Shown: one piece after another, positions 18,444 to 28,640 of the stretch
Layout: every line of letters begins with the position of its first letter
How positions within the stretch are numbered: the first letter of the stretch is position 1
Source: Triparma columacea
Taxonomy: Eukaryota > Sar > Bolidophyceae > Parmales > Triparmaceae
DNA: 39,517 nt
Direction: 5' to 3'
Assembly (NCBI GenBank): GCA_030267965.1
Contig: BRYA01000362.1
Span: 884 to 40,400, forward strand
The notes under the pieces: generated by a model
Database searches by the model: none
What the model saw: the letters and a program-made list of their open reading frames with translations, nothing else
What the model was told of the DNA's origin: nothing
Program-made: the position numbers and the translations under genes

Positions 18444-19816
18444 ATGGCCACGAAGACGTTATCCATGCATGGTTCTGCCGGGATTGGTAAATCATGGGCA
18501 GCTCCCACCGCCACGTTTATATCAAAGAGACCAGCTCGCCCTGGATACTCTGAAGTTGATGCTTCCGAATACAGCGACAGTGAAGGTCAGCCAAAAAACC
18601 TTCCCCTCATCCTTCAGCCCATCCTAACCCTTTATTCTCTTCCCCATAGATGTCCTTCGGGCCAAAGTTGTCTGCATGGCTGACCTGATTCGCGCTAGGT
18701 GAGATAATGATAGTTTTCTCTTAGTCTTGGATCTTGTAGCGCGACAGGCTGTCTACCAGAACTCACCCCCCAGCGCCGCGCCCCCCCCGCATACAAAACA
18801 GTTCTAATTTTATTGTTTACTCCGGCGCGGGGATCAGTACCTCCTCTGGAATTAGCGACTACGCTTCCAAAACATCAGCCAAAGTCCCCCTCGCAAAGAC
18901 TGGCTTTTCAGCCCAGGCCTCCTTCGCGCACTACACCCTCGTGGAGCTGTACAAGATGGGAATGCTCAAAAGATGGATCCAGCAGAACCACGACGGGCTC
19001 CCTCAAAAGGCGGGCCTTCCGCAGAAGGCGATAAATGAGATTCATGGAGCTTGGTTCGACCCAACAAACCCAGTCGTGAAGTTCAGTGGGGAGCTCAAGG
19101 GTGATCTTTACGAGGACTTGCTGGCATGGGAGGAGAGAGCTGATCTCTGCTTGGCGGTTGGTACCAGCATGAGTGGAATGAGTGCCGACCGTGTCTTCAC
19201 TACGGTTAGTGAGAAAGCTGCGGAGAACCAAGATGGGATTCTTGGAGGGATCATCGTCAACAAGCAAAAGACGCAATATGACAACCTTGCAACTCTGCGC
19301 ATCTTCGCTGACATCAATACAGTTTTCGAGATGCTCTGTGAGGAGCTCGAGATCGCCAAGCCGACTCCTTCCCAGTACAGCAGGTGCACATTTGAGAACC
19401 AACCGGACGCCCAAAACGACAGGTTCACCCTGACCCGCTACGACAGGAAGGGGCGAAGGGTCGAAGAGGGGACGGAGGGGGACTGCGTTCTCGATCTCAG
19501 CGTCGGTTCGAAGGTGGTGCTCCTGAGCGGCGCCAAGGAGGGAACAAGGGGGGAGGTCACAGGAACCAACAGGGAGGGGCACTACAAGATTCGCTTCATG
19601 GTCAAGCTGAAAAAGACGGGGTCTTTAAGGCCGATTGAGGTGAGAACGGATAAGAGTTGAGAAGGTTAATCAGGATCTAAAGATCTGACCAAAACGCAAC
19701 AACCCCGCTCGTCGCAGAGGACACTTGGCTGGTGGTGGATTGAAGCTGCGGTTAACGGGGACGTTGATCTCTTGCCTATCGTCAATGTCGGGGGGAGGAG
19801 GAAGAATTCAAAGTGA
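18444..19816 (+). CDS. Sirtuin-like NAD-binding protein lacking the zinc module, with KOW-like tail
   Basis: Four exons, 18444-18585, 18650-18698, 18802-19639 and 19718-19816 (375 residues); introns are GT-AG with CTAAC-like branch sites. Retaining the last intron would instead end the protein at 19660. Residues about 67-82 are the Sir2 NAD-binding loop (FIVYSGAGISTSSGISDYA; canonical GAGIS..GIPDFR). QNHDGLPQKAGLPQKA lies near 124 (canonical QNID) and IHGAWFDP near 144 carries the catalytic-type HG. AVGTSMSGMSADRVF matches the VGTS..V motif. The two CxxC pairs of the sirtuin zinc ribbon are absent: the segment between HG and VGTS is short with a single Cys. Residues about 298-330 (VGSKVVLLSGAKEGTRGEVTG) look like a KOW/Tudor-type fold. 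Deacylase activity is unproven. Confidence 0.8.
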
Positions 19817-19882
19817 GCCGGAAAGTGTAAAAGCGTCAGAGTTGTTTTTTCCAAACGGCAAACCGCAGACATCTTTCTTTCG

Positions 19883-20958
19883 TCAGCTCTTCTTCACATT
19901 CTTCATTCTCTCTAGCGCCTTGCTGGCCTTGGCGTTGTACGTGTCGTTGTCCACCACTCCCACGCTGCTCATGGTATAGCACGCAAGGGTGTTGGCCAAC
20001 AAGGCGTAGATGGCCACGTCGATGATGCGCTCGGTGAGCCAGATGATGAAGATGCAGACGAAGGCGATGAAGATGGTGTGGATTAGGTGAAGCTTGCAGA
20101 CGGTGGAGACACCGTACGATGAAGACGGCTGCCCGACTTCCTTGGAGAAGAGGTCGTAGGAGGCTCGGAGGAAAACGTCTGTTGGGCGGGCCAGGGGGTT
20201 GTCAGTACCGGCCTTGTAGATGTTGTCCCTGGGAAAGTGAACAAGGACCAAGTCCCCCTTGCTGTACTTCTTCGATGCGTTCCAGAGAGGCGGTAGGGGG
20301 TTGGGTTTAATCCTGCGATGAGCGAGCGCGGAGAATGGTGGTTGAGGAGAGGAAGTATCAAGGGGAGAAGATGTCCTGTCTAGTTTCGGTCGAGCTTTCT
20401 TTTCGCTTCGCCCCCTTGCACAAATTCTTACTTATATTCTTCGTCCGCGTTGATCCACTCCCCGCTCACGACGCTCACTGCCGCCAGGTGCGACCTGTTC
20501 AGCGTGATGGCCTGGCAGAGCAGCATGGAACTCGTGACTATGAACACGCTGCCCACAAGACCCAGCATTACCATCTCGTTGTAGCTTTTGTCATTGGTCA
20601 TGTTGCTGGAGTAGACGGAGTTGGGGTCGCAGCGGCGGGTTAACTAAGGAGGAACGGAGATGATGAGCGAAAGTGGTTGCAGTGAGTTAGTACATTTGCG
20701 CGTCGTTCGTGTCCTCTCCACACTTCGTCGTTCTCCTCGTCCCCTTCCCTCTTGTCCTTCTCCTTTTCCCCACTATTCCCTCACCTCGCAGCATGCCACC
20801 GTGTGAGGCAGCACGACGACCAGCAGTATGTTCTCAAGCGTCCTGAACAAGGTGACCTTTGAGATGAGCTTCAAGCGGTTCTCGGTTATCACAGAGTGGT
20901 AACGCTCCTGGTACGGCAGGTCCCCTGAGTACGGGGAAGAAGAGGAGGAAGAAGAGGA

Positions 20959-20991
<33 letters not shown>

Positions 20992-21951
20992 GGAAGACTT
21001 GCCGACTTCAGAAAAGACTGTGTCTTGAGGAGATTGGTTATAGATGAGGTCTGGGAAAGGGCACATGACGGTGCCGTAGAAGAATAGGGGAAGGAGGGTG
21101 GGGAGGGCCAGGTAGGCTATGAAGGAGCCTAGGGGGGTTTCATTGGAGGAACCCCAGAAGAGTTTTAGGGTGGTGTAGAGGGCGAGGGCAGTGGTGACGA
21201 GGTAGGGGATTTGCGCGTAAATGGACATTAAGGAGGATGAAGAGGAGGGGGGCGGGGGGAAGGTGGACGCCAGCGTGCAGATGATGTACTGGTGGGCCAT
21301 TTGGGCTCTGTCTTCGACGGTCGATCTTTCATCTTTCGAGCGAGTTTGAGATGCCGACACCTGGGGCGGCTTAAGGTCGTCAAACGACTTCAGATTCTGG
21401 GCCGTTCCAGTGGGCACTGAAGGAAACCTCCCGTAGAACCAGCTGTTTAAGAACCCACCCTCAAGGTGGCGGAAGGCCTGGGACCTAACAAAGGTCAGAG
21501 AGAAGGGGTGGATGTGCCCGGCACGGCGGGAGATGAGGCCCCGGCTGACGCCGAGACAATCACCAGAGACAAAACGGCAGAGGGAGGCGAGGGTGGGGTG
21601 GGGGGAATTGGAGTTTTTGAAGGCGTAACGGGCTAGTGGGTACTTGGAAAGGGTGAGGGCTATTAGGAGGATGGCGTAGATGTCGCCGTTACGTGGGAAG
21701 CTGAGGGGTGGGAGAGAGGAAGAAGGGGGGGAGGGGGTGAGGAGGGAGAGAGATGGAAGTCCGGGTGACAGTCCGAGGGGTGGTCTGCGGGGCAGACCGG
21801 GGGGTCATATCGCCGTAAATTGGCTTATATGTGTTTATACGTATGATTAAAGAGAGAGACAGGTAAAACAACAACAAGGAGCGGAAGTCTTGGCCAAACC
21901 TTACCTCAATTGAAAGGCATTAGAAAACGATGCAGCGCTAAATATTATCAT
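19883..21951 (-). CDS. Polytopic membrane protein of unknown family
   Basis: Four exons, 21905-21951, 20785-21784, 20432-20643 and 19883-20312; the lengths sum to exactly 563 codons (562 residues). The first exon is small (MIIFSAASFSNAFQL) and was found by matching a GTAAGG donor and CGCAG acceptor to the open frame; the long exon has no ATG at its 5' end. At least five membrane segments are visible: IYAILLIALTL, YLVTTALALYTTLKLFW, FIAYLALPTLLPLFFYG, MLGLVGSVFIVTSSMLL and LIHTIFIAFVCIFIIWL. A poly-Ser tract of about 21 residues lies between them. I do not recognise the family. A transporter or integral scaffold is possible. Expressed divergently from psbM (180 bp between starts). Confidence 0.72.
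20935..21000. repeat. GAG/GAA microsatellite encoding poly-Ser
   Basis: A plus-strand (gaggaagaagag)n run is read on the minus strand as TCC/TCT codons, giving the poly-Ser stretch of the membrane protein. The frame is kept, as expected for a coding triplet repeat. Confidence 0.9.
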
Positions 21952-22131
21952 TGAGAAGAATAGCGCGTTCTCGTGTGAGTGAAACTGGCCGCCGTGCATG
22001 GTGGCGGTATTGTTTTGAGACTTTGGGTTTTTGACCCAGACTGTTTTGTTGTTTTTCGACTTTCAGACTTCGCTTTCAGACTTCGGACGTCTGAAGGGAA
22101 ATCCTGCCTTCAAAAACAGCAAAACAAGAAT
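21952..22131. promoter_or_regulatory. Divergent promoter region membrane protein / psbM
   Basis: These 180 bp between two outward ATGs include the word gacttcgctttcagacttcgg, with an internal repeat of gacttcg, 40-60 bp upstream of the psbM start. Confidence 0.4.
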
Positions 22132-22813
22132 ATGAAGTCATCTATCGCTTTCTTGTTTGCTCTCATCTCCACCGTATCTGCGTTTGTGCCTCAGCTGAAC
22201 AAGGGTGAGTTCTATCGTCTCATATTTAGGGTTTGAGTGCAGTGTCTCGTGACCACATCGTTGGGGTTTGTGTTGAATTTGTGTACCTAGACTCATTCAA
22301 ATGAACCCTACGTCTACTAACATGACCACAACTATATCTCCAACCCAAACATTCACAGTTGCGTCCGTTTCTACCAACGCTATGAGCAATGTTGACCTCT
22401 CCAAGGCCGCCCCCGCCTTCCTTGGTTCAGCCTTTGTTGCCTCACCTGCCTTTGCTTTTGACAGTGTCGTTGAGAGCCTCCCTAGTCAGACTGTTGCTCT
22501 CGAGGTTCAGGTAGGTTGATGTAGGGGGTTAAGGGGAAGAGGGGAGGGGGAGGATTCTACTTCTACTGCCGACAACTTTCTTTGTGATGGGCTCCCGCAC
22601 GCATGCACGCCCCGTGCCTTTTTCTCTGTGAAAGTAGCTAACCCCCACGTGCCTCTACCCCCCCCCCCCCACCACCACCACGATCGCCCATAGTTCGGAG
22701 CTTACCTCGCTGTCCTCCTCGGAACCTTCCTCCCAGTCCTCTTCCTCATAAACCTCTACATTCAGACCGAGTCCCGCAAGGCTGGAAAGGCTGGAGGTCA
22801 GGATTCAGAGTAA
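22132..22813 (+). CDS. psbM: Nuclear-encoded photosystem II subunit PsbM precursor
   Basis: Three exons, 22132-22204, 22359-22510 and 22694-22813 (114 residues). Intron 1 has a perfect TACTAAC branch site about 42 bp before its CACAG acceptor. Residues 1-17 are a signal peptide with the ASAFAP-like site VSAFVP. A transit segment follows, then a second hydrophobic signal (AAPAFLGSAFVASPAFAF) that looks like thylakoid targeting. The mature part is a single membrane helix: FGAYLAVLLGTFLPVLFLIN then LYIQTESRKAG. The cyanobacterial/plant PsbM end (VPSVFLIILYVQTES) matches closely. PsbM sits at the PSII dimer interface. In the green lineage it is plastid-encoded, so here it has moved to the nucleus. 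Confidence 0.9.
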
Positions 22814-23082
22814 ATTTGGGGGAGGGGGTGTTTTCGGGGCGAGGCGCTGTAAGGTTTGTTTCTAAGTGAGATGAGGTGCGCACGGGGCTGCGCAGGGGGG
22901 AGCACAAAGCAAGGGAGAAGTGGCTGGAGGGGGTTGCGGTTTTATTCGCTTACCCGGAAAACCTGATCGATTTCTAAGAGTAAGAATCTCCCGTTGATAT
23001 CGTTAGCTATTCAATTTTCTTTGTTACTACAGGTTTTCCCCCCCCAGACACAACAATCCAACCGTCCCACCCTAAAAGCTAT
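22814..23082. other. Convergent 3' region psbM / Mpv17
   Basis: A 269 bp gap between two stops facing each other. It contains G-rich and C-rich runs but no gene. Confidence 0.5.
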
Positions 23083-24119
23083 CTATGTCCCAATCTGGCT
23101 GCACAAGTAAATGTTCCAAAACACACTCGCCACGTTGCTGAAAAGTACCCTGAGCTGCTCGGGCACCATGCTGAAGCTGTGAGCGGCGTGAATTAAATAA
23201 GGTTAGTGGGCAAGGAGAAGGATCACAACAGCGGTCGAAGGAGAGGATACGTTTCGTACAGAAAGAGTGTTCGCGAGGAAAAGAAAGGGAGGGCATTTCT
23301 CGCCGTATTGCCTGGCATCACTTGCTTCTGCTCCTTGCCCCCTTCTCACCTGACAAAGTTGATGAATGGCCAGACCTTGTACTGGTTCACTAGGACCGAG
23401 CGAAGGTCCGCTTGAATCTTTTTTTTGGCCGCCGAAGGCATGGGTCTCCGAAACGCGAAGAGGGCCTCGCAGTACTCGTAAACGTAAAAGTACGCCGGGA
23501 AGAACAGGGCCACCCCAATGGTCTGGTCCAGGAACACCTGCAGCAGCGTCGTGACCTTGCTGGGAGTACTAGCAGGCAGCCTTCTCCCCACGGCCCACAA
23601 AACCTCGTACCAGTAGTGCACGAAAGGTCCAACGAAGAACCCCCCCGCGACTGTGAAGGCTGCCATCCTAACGATATTCCAAGTGTGGTAGCCCTCAATC
23701 CTTGATTCCAACCATTGTGCGATGACATCGCCAAGCAGAGTAATTAAGCCGGCGGAAACAGACTTCGTGACGAGGGGAGACCTGCTGAGGAGGACCTGGT
23801 ACCTTGAGTAAAAAGCTTTGGCAGACAGCCCTACTACCTTTTCGTCATCTGAGCCCCCTCCCCCTTCGTCTCCGTCGCCATCACCTCCTCGGGGTGGCAT
23901 TCGAATATTATTGTTATTCCCTCCATTGCCGCCATTTTGAAGAACTTTTCCAAATAGAGTGGGAAATGTTCCCTTTTTTGGACATGAAGCTTTGCTCGGC
24001 TTTATACTTCCCTGAATTACCCTGCCAGATGGGACAAAGAACCCAGTCAACGTTCGGGGCAGTGTACAGAAGGCTAGAGCTCCCACCAGGAAGCTGAGTT
24101 GCGTCTTGAAAGTCTTCAT
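23083..24119 (-). CDS. Mpv17/PMP22 family membrane protein, probably plastid-targeted
   Basis: Two exons, 23350-24119 and 23083-23176 (287 residues), phase 2, 173 bp intron. The ATG at 24119 begins a signal peptide (MKTFKTQLSFLVGALAFC) followed by LTGFFVPS, an ASAFAP-like plastid site; an alternative ATG at 24149 would add 10 residues before it. The domain follows a Gly/Asp-rich linker: YQVLLSRSPLVTKSVSAGLI, TLLGDVIAQWLE, GPFVHYWYEVL, LDQTIGVALFFPAYF, then VNQYKVWPFINFV / SFSMVPEQLRVLFSN / WNIYL across the splice. These blocks (GPxxHxWY, QxxxxP, WPxxNFxxVP..R, N..xxxWNxYLS) define Mpv17/PMP22. Family members are four-helix inner-membrane or peroxisomal proteins, some of them channels; substrate unknown. 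Confidence 0.9.
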
Positions 24120-24223
24120 GAGAAGTGAGGAGAAATTGATTTCATCCATCAGCAAGCTTCAGTCCGACAGTAACCCTTAACCCTAAATTTAATTTTGCTT
24201 TTGTTACGCAACGTACCCCTTCT

Positions 24224-26239
24224 CTAGTCTAGATCGTCCATTACCACCTTTACCTCATCCTCCTTAACAGGCTTGCTCTCCTCCTCCTTAGTTGCGACAA
24301 CGTCGGGTGGTACATACGGCATGCTGAAGACCCCCTCCCCTCCCCCTCCCCCTACACCCCCCTCACCGACCTTGCCCTCCCTGGCCTCCTTGAGCCCCTT
24401 CACAATCTCTGCCTTCTCCACCATACCCGTGGTCGCTACGCCCCTGAGCTTCAGCTCCGCCTTCATTTCCTTCACCTTCATGTTCTCCACGCTCTTTTCC
24501 TTTAGTTCGTCTAGGGTGGGCTCTGGTACGTTGGCTGCTGGGGCAGCCCCTGCGAACCCTCCGAAGGGGGGAGCGCTACCAGCTCCGAAATTGTCCTTCT
24601 CGGCCTCCTTGAAGGCCTCCTCGTTAGCCCCACAGATGCAGTAACAGAAGCAGCAGAAGAGGATGCCCATGAAGAGAAGGAAGGGGAACAGTATCCAAAG
24701 GCTGCTGTACTCGGCGCCGCCAAACTTTCCAACGATGAGTGCAACGAAACCCGCGAGAAAGAAGATACTGCAGCAGTTGCCCAAACCCTCTTGGGATTCG
24801 TTGTTGAGGATTGCCTTCAACTCCTCCTTCTCAGCATCAGTCATTTTCTCCAGCCTTTCTCCTTCCTCCCCCATAGTCCCGTACCCTGCGCCCGCCGTTT
24901 CCTCGTCTTCCTCGTCCAGCTTCGACAGCTGCATCCCAGTGCTCAACGCAGTGCCACAGTTCGAGCAGCACGCGCAGCAGGCCAGCGTCCAGAAGGGTGT
25001 GAAGATAGCCCAATAAGACCAGTCAATATCTTGCTCTAGTTGAAGCACAATGAAAATTGACACCATGGTGCGCATAAACGACCAGGTGACCTTGGAACGC
25101 GCCTCGGACTGCAACGATGGGGAGAGAAGTGGGGGAGGGGGGGGTGAGCGTGCATTGCAGCATTGCCCTTCAAACCCTCCCCTGCAAACCAGAAGACCAC
25201 GCACCTTTTTCTTCAAACCGTCCCTGTACTCTGCGCTCATTGAAGGGGCAATAACAGAGTAGATTGCGTCGACCTCTGCCCTCTCCTCGGCGGTCATCTC
25301 AAAGACATTCTTCTTGTACATTTCCTCAATTTCCTCGATCGAGATCACCCCTAGGAAGGCCTGTTTGATGTTCGTGAAGAACTTCAACGACTCGTAGATG
25401 AAGTAGGGGGTGAAGATAACGCCGAAGGGGAGGTCCTCCCAGCCGTCTAGCTTACCAACCCCGAGAATGATAAAGAGGGCGAAGGAGAGGAAGGTGAGAA
25501 AGTCGAGGATTCTCACGGAGCGAGGAAAAGGGTCGACCCAAGTCGGGTCATCCTGCGATAATGGAAGCGAAGAACGTTAGGAGGGGGAGTGAGTGGTGTG
25601 TTTTTCGGCGTTCGGTAAGCCACGACAACTCATACAGTTATATAACCACTTCTTGTCCGCTCTCACCTCCGGGGGCTCAACAACCGGCATGAGGATCGCT
25701 TTAATGTGCATGACGAAGATGAAGACGTCCACCAACCAGAGAGGGGTAAGGATGGCTGCAAAGGGGATCGCAGACACATCGCCGTCTGCACGGAGGCAGA
25801 AGAAAATGGGGGGCAGCGTGATAACCAAGAAGATGAAGAGGAATAAGACAAGTATCTTGGTCCTATCGCAAAGGGAGGACGTGCAGAAGTTGTGAAATAG
25901 CTCCTTACGGTCGATGGACATTGGGTCGTTGTACCAACCGTAACCCTTCTCCCCCAAGCTATCGTAGACCGCGCGAGTCCTGGGATTTATCAGCGTCTCA
26001 TAGGCGTCCTTGACTCTAATGAACTGCGCGCGGTCCTCCTCAGTGAGCTCCCTGCCCTGCTGAGCCAGCTTATCGGGGTGCATAGCGAGAGACTTCTTCT
26101 TATAGGCAGACTTTATTTGAGCGGAGTTCGCCTTGTGAGAAATGGAAAGCATATCGTAGTAATCGGGCTGACCATCGTCGTCATTGTGGTCCAGGAATGC
26201 TGAACAGCACCACAGTGTGAATCGTGCCCGGTTGGACAT
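24224..26239 (-). CDS. DnaJ-domain membrane protein with TMEM185-like region and SAP-like tail
   Basis: Three exons, 25667-26239, 25205-25552 and 24224-25108 (601 residues), both introns phase 0. A J-domain occupies residues about 26-97 (DYYDMLSISHKANSAQIKSA and the catalytic MHPDK, HPD at 54-56), so it should stimulate an Hsp70. Two membrane segments follow (ILVLFLFIFLVITLPPIFF, AAILTPLWLVDVFIFVMHI), then more helices with the motif pattern FGVIFTPYFIYE and WSYWAIFTPFWTL, which recalls TMEM185/TMEM60. A Cys-rich segment (LACCACCSNC) and a last pair (FFLAGFVALIVG, FPFLLFMGILFCCFCYC) come next. Near the C terminus NMKVKEMKAELKLRGVATTG resembles a SAP/SAF helix-loop-helix. ER or endomembrane location is inferred. 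Confidence 0.78.
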
Positions 26240-26256
26240 GGAGGGTAGAGACAGTT

Positions 26257-26362
26257 GAGGGATAGGAGGCGGCTAGTGGGGGTGTTCACGAGGTATGAAA
26301 AGTAAGGGTGAGGGATAGGAGGCGGCTAGTGGGGGTGTTCACGCGGTATGAAAAGTAAGGGT
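26257..26362 (+). repeat. Two tandem copies of a 53 bp unit
   Basis: 26257-26309 and 26310-26362 match at all but one base (a at 26291 versus c at 26344). The pair sits 17 bp upstream of the DnaJ-protein ATG, in its presumed 5' UTR or promoter. Confidence 0.97.
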
Positions 26363-26745
26363 GGTGAAGGCACGTAGGCTTTGGGGGCAAGTTCGATCGT
26401 TGAAGGGGGGATCAAGAAGAAGGCAAATTTGAGGGAGAATGTGGAGTGGAGAAGCCTTTCCACGATGCCTTTTGAAGAAAAAGTAAAGGCAGCATTTGCG
26501 TATTTGTCAACAATACGATTACATTGCACCAAAATCGAAGGCGGATTCCCCAGTTTGCGCCAGAGTCTTCCTCTTTACTCTTCCTTCAGATTGTTTTCTG
26601 TTGCTATCTTTCATGTTTGTGGCCTTGCTAGCTTCGTCTCTCCACCCCTTCGGGGTCGCTGGGTCGTACTATCATGAGCGAAAGGGGGATAGCAGATGGC
26701 TTAGATTAGTTCGAGGGGTATGTGCAGCAGTTGTATCGATAATCT
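26363..26745. other. Intergenic, no supported gene
   Basis: About 380 bp between the DnaJ promoter side and the stop of the coiled-coil gene. Two overlapping plus-strand frames exist (one starting ATG at about 26466 and reading MPFEEKVKAAFAYLSTI, about 70 codons), but they continue into sequence that is antisense to a gene and match nothing I know. Confidence 0.45.
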
Positions 26746-28448
26746 TCACCACAATTCTTCATCTCTCACCTCTGAACCCTCCACTCCTCCGCCTGCCGTC
26801 CCCTTCTCTCCCTCCCCCTTTGTTACGAGCAATGACTTTCGAGCATTATCCTTCAACTTGTTCTTCTCTGCTCTTTTGAACGAATTGATGATGCTGATCC
26901 TTTGGACTGTCTTTCTGAGCTTCTGCTGTGCTGGGCTGTAGGTCCCTCCGCCAGTGTTATCCTCCTTCTTCTGCTCGCTCATGAGGTTGTTTTTAAGTAG
27001 GCATTCCTTCATGTCTTTCACAACAGACTCTTTCGAGAAAGGAGGGAGTTGGCACGTGTAAGTTTAGGAGAACTGACGAAATGCGCCTCGCAGACATTTC
27101 ACCCGCTCACCTAGGTTCCCAAACTCGAGGTTTCCCCTCTTCATTGTTGCCCAAACGCTGTCAACCTCGAGCTTTATCTCCCTTACATTCGACATTATTG
27201 CCTCTCTTGTGGTCTCTAAGGCATCCTCCACCGCAATGAGCCTGCAAACAATGAGTGAGTGATAATAAAACGATGAGCGAAGGCGAGGAGCGGCGAGACT
27301 CTTGAATAACGGGCGTCAAGTCGTGGCTGCGCTCCTATTTGCTCCTTCTCACCTGTTCTCCTCCGCCTCTCCAAATCTCTGGTCGTCTGAGGCAAAATGC
27401 GTAGCGAATTTATTCCCTCCGCCATCGCGAACAGTACCCCGCCGATTGGCCCTTGTAGGCGATGCTGTGACACGCGACAAGCAAAATGACGAGCAGGACG
27501 TGCGTCGTTTGGCGGTTTAGGCGAAGTTTAGGACCACTATCAGGGTGGCAATAATCCATTAAAATTTCTTACCTGAACCCCCCCCCTTCTCGACCAAGTG
27601 CTTGACTTGGTTGATCTTGTGCAAACCCTCCCTCGCACCCTGTTCGTTTTGTGAGCATCTTGCTGTTAGAAATGCTACGTTGGTGCCCCTCAACATCCCA
27701 TCTGCAAACTCACCTTGTCCAGATCCATGAGCTTGTTTTGGTGCCCCTTCTGAATCGCTTCAAATTCCTTCAGCTTTTCGGCAGACTTTCCGACGACCTT
27801 AATGAGCTTTTCTGCCAGGGCAACAATTAGTTTCTGGAGGGGAGGGAGGGAGGGAGGGGGTTTGGGGATNNNNNNNNNNNNNNNNNNNNNNNNNNNNNNN
27901 NNNNNNNNNNNNNNNNNNNNNNNNNNNNCCCCCCCCCCCCCTCTAACCCTCCCCTCTTCCTCGTTCCCTTTCTGACAATCTTGCAAATCAGCACAACCTT
28001 CCTTCTCCCCTTCTCACCTCTCCACTCTCCACCTGTATCTTCATGCCCTCGTGACTTTTCATTATTGCGCTACCCTCCCGGCTCCATCCCATGACGTATT
28101 CCTCGAAGAGCGCCGCCATATGCCTCGCAGTCCTACAGATGTCGGAGAGAAAAAGGGGAGGGATGGGAAGGGAAAGGGGAGGAATTAGGAGAAGGAGAGG
28201 ACGAGAACATGAGAACGTCAGCATTCTCTCTCGCATGCTCACCTCTGGTCTCGCTCAGTCTCCTCTTGCTGCTGCTCGAGCTCGACGACCCTATTCCTCA
28301 AAGATGCGATCTCCTTCCGAAGTAAACTAACCTCCCCTCTGGAAACAGGGTCAGAAACCTTGTTCTGCGAAGCCTTCTGGTCTCGATGCATCGAAGTTAT
28401 CTGTGAGTGCACGGAAGACTCTCTGTGTGTAGCGAGTGGTTGCACCAT
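26746..28448 (-). CDS. Seven-exon coiled-coil protein of unknown function
   Basis: Exons: 28243-28448, 28018-28132, 27714-27833, 27573-27639, 27353-27464, 27111-27241 and 26746-27029. They sum to exactly 345 codons (344 residues), and every junction keeps frame with GT-AG signals, which strongly supports the model. The protein is almost entirely helical: LRKEIASLRNRVVELEQQQE, then LIVALAEKLIKVVGKSAEKL, HKINQVKHLVEKG and LIAVEDALETTREAIMSNV, ending in a basic segment (QRISIINSFKRAEKNKLK). No membrane segment or signal peptide. A cytoskeletal or flagellar coiled coil is one possibility; I do not recognise it. Intron 2 contains the assembly gap, so an extra exon there cannot be excluded. Confidence 0.72.
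27870..27928. other. Assembly gap (59 N)
   Basis: A run of 59 N within intron 2 of the coiled-coil gene, flanked by a G-rich (ggagggaggg) repeat on one side and a C homopolymer on the other. This is a likely cause of the sequencing failure. Confidence 1.
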
Positions 28449-28640
28449 TATGAATCTTTTGGGGATAGAGGGTCAACTGGCAAAACTGCCCTGGAACTGT
28501 GGGATGGGAGGGAGCAGAGGGGAGAGAAAGGGGGGGATTGGGGGGGGGGAGAAGGGGCTAAACGAAATTCATTTCTCAAGTGTTTTGTGCATACAATTCT
28601 AAGGGTGGTGTAAATATTGACCGTAATTTTTTGGCGCTTA

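Noticed and set aside
21689..21877. 62-codon minus-strand ORF before the membrane protein
   Set aside because: It starts with TTG and lies mostly in the first intron and in a wrong frame of exon 2; the spliced model explains the region.
26381..26879. Two plus-strand ORFs of about 100-127 codons
   Set aside because: Mutually overlapping in different frames, one lacks an ATG, and the 3' part is antisense to the well-supported last exon of the coiled-coil gene.
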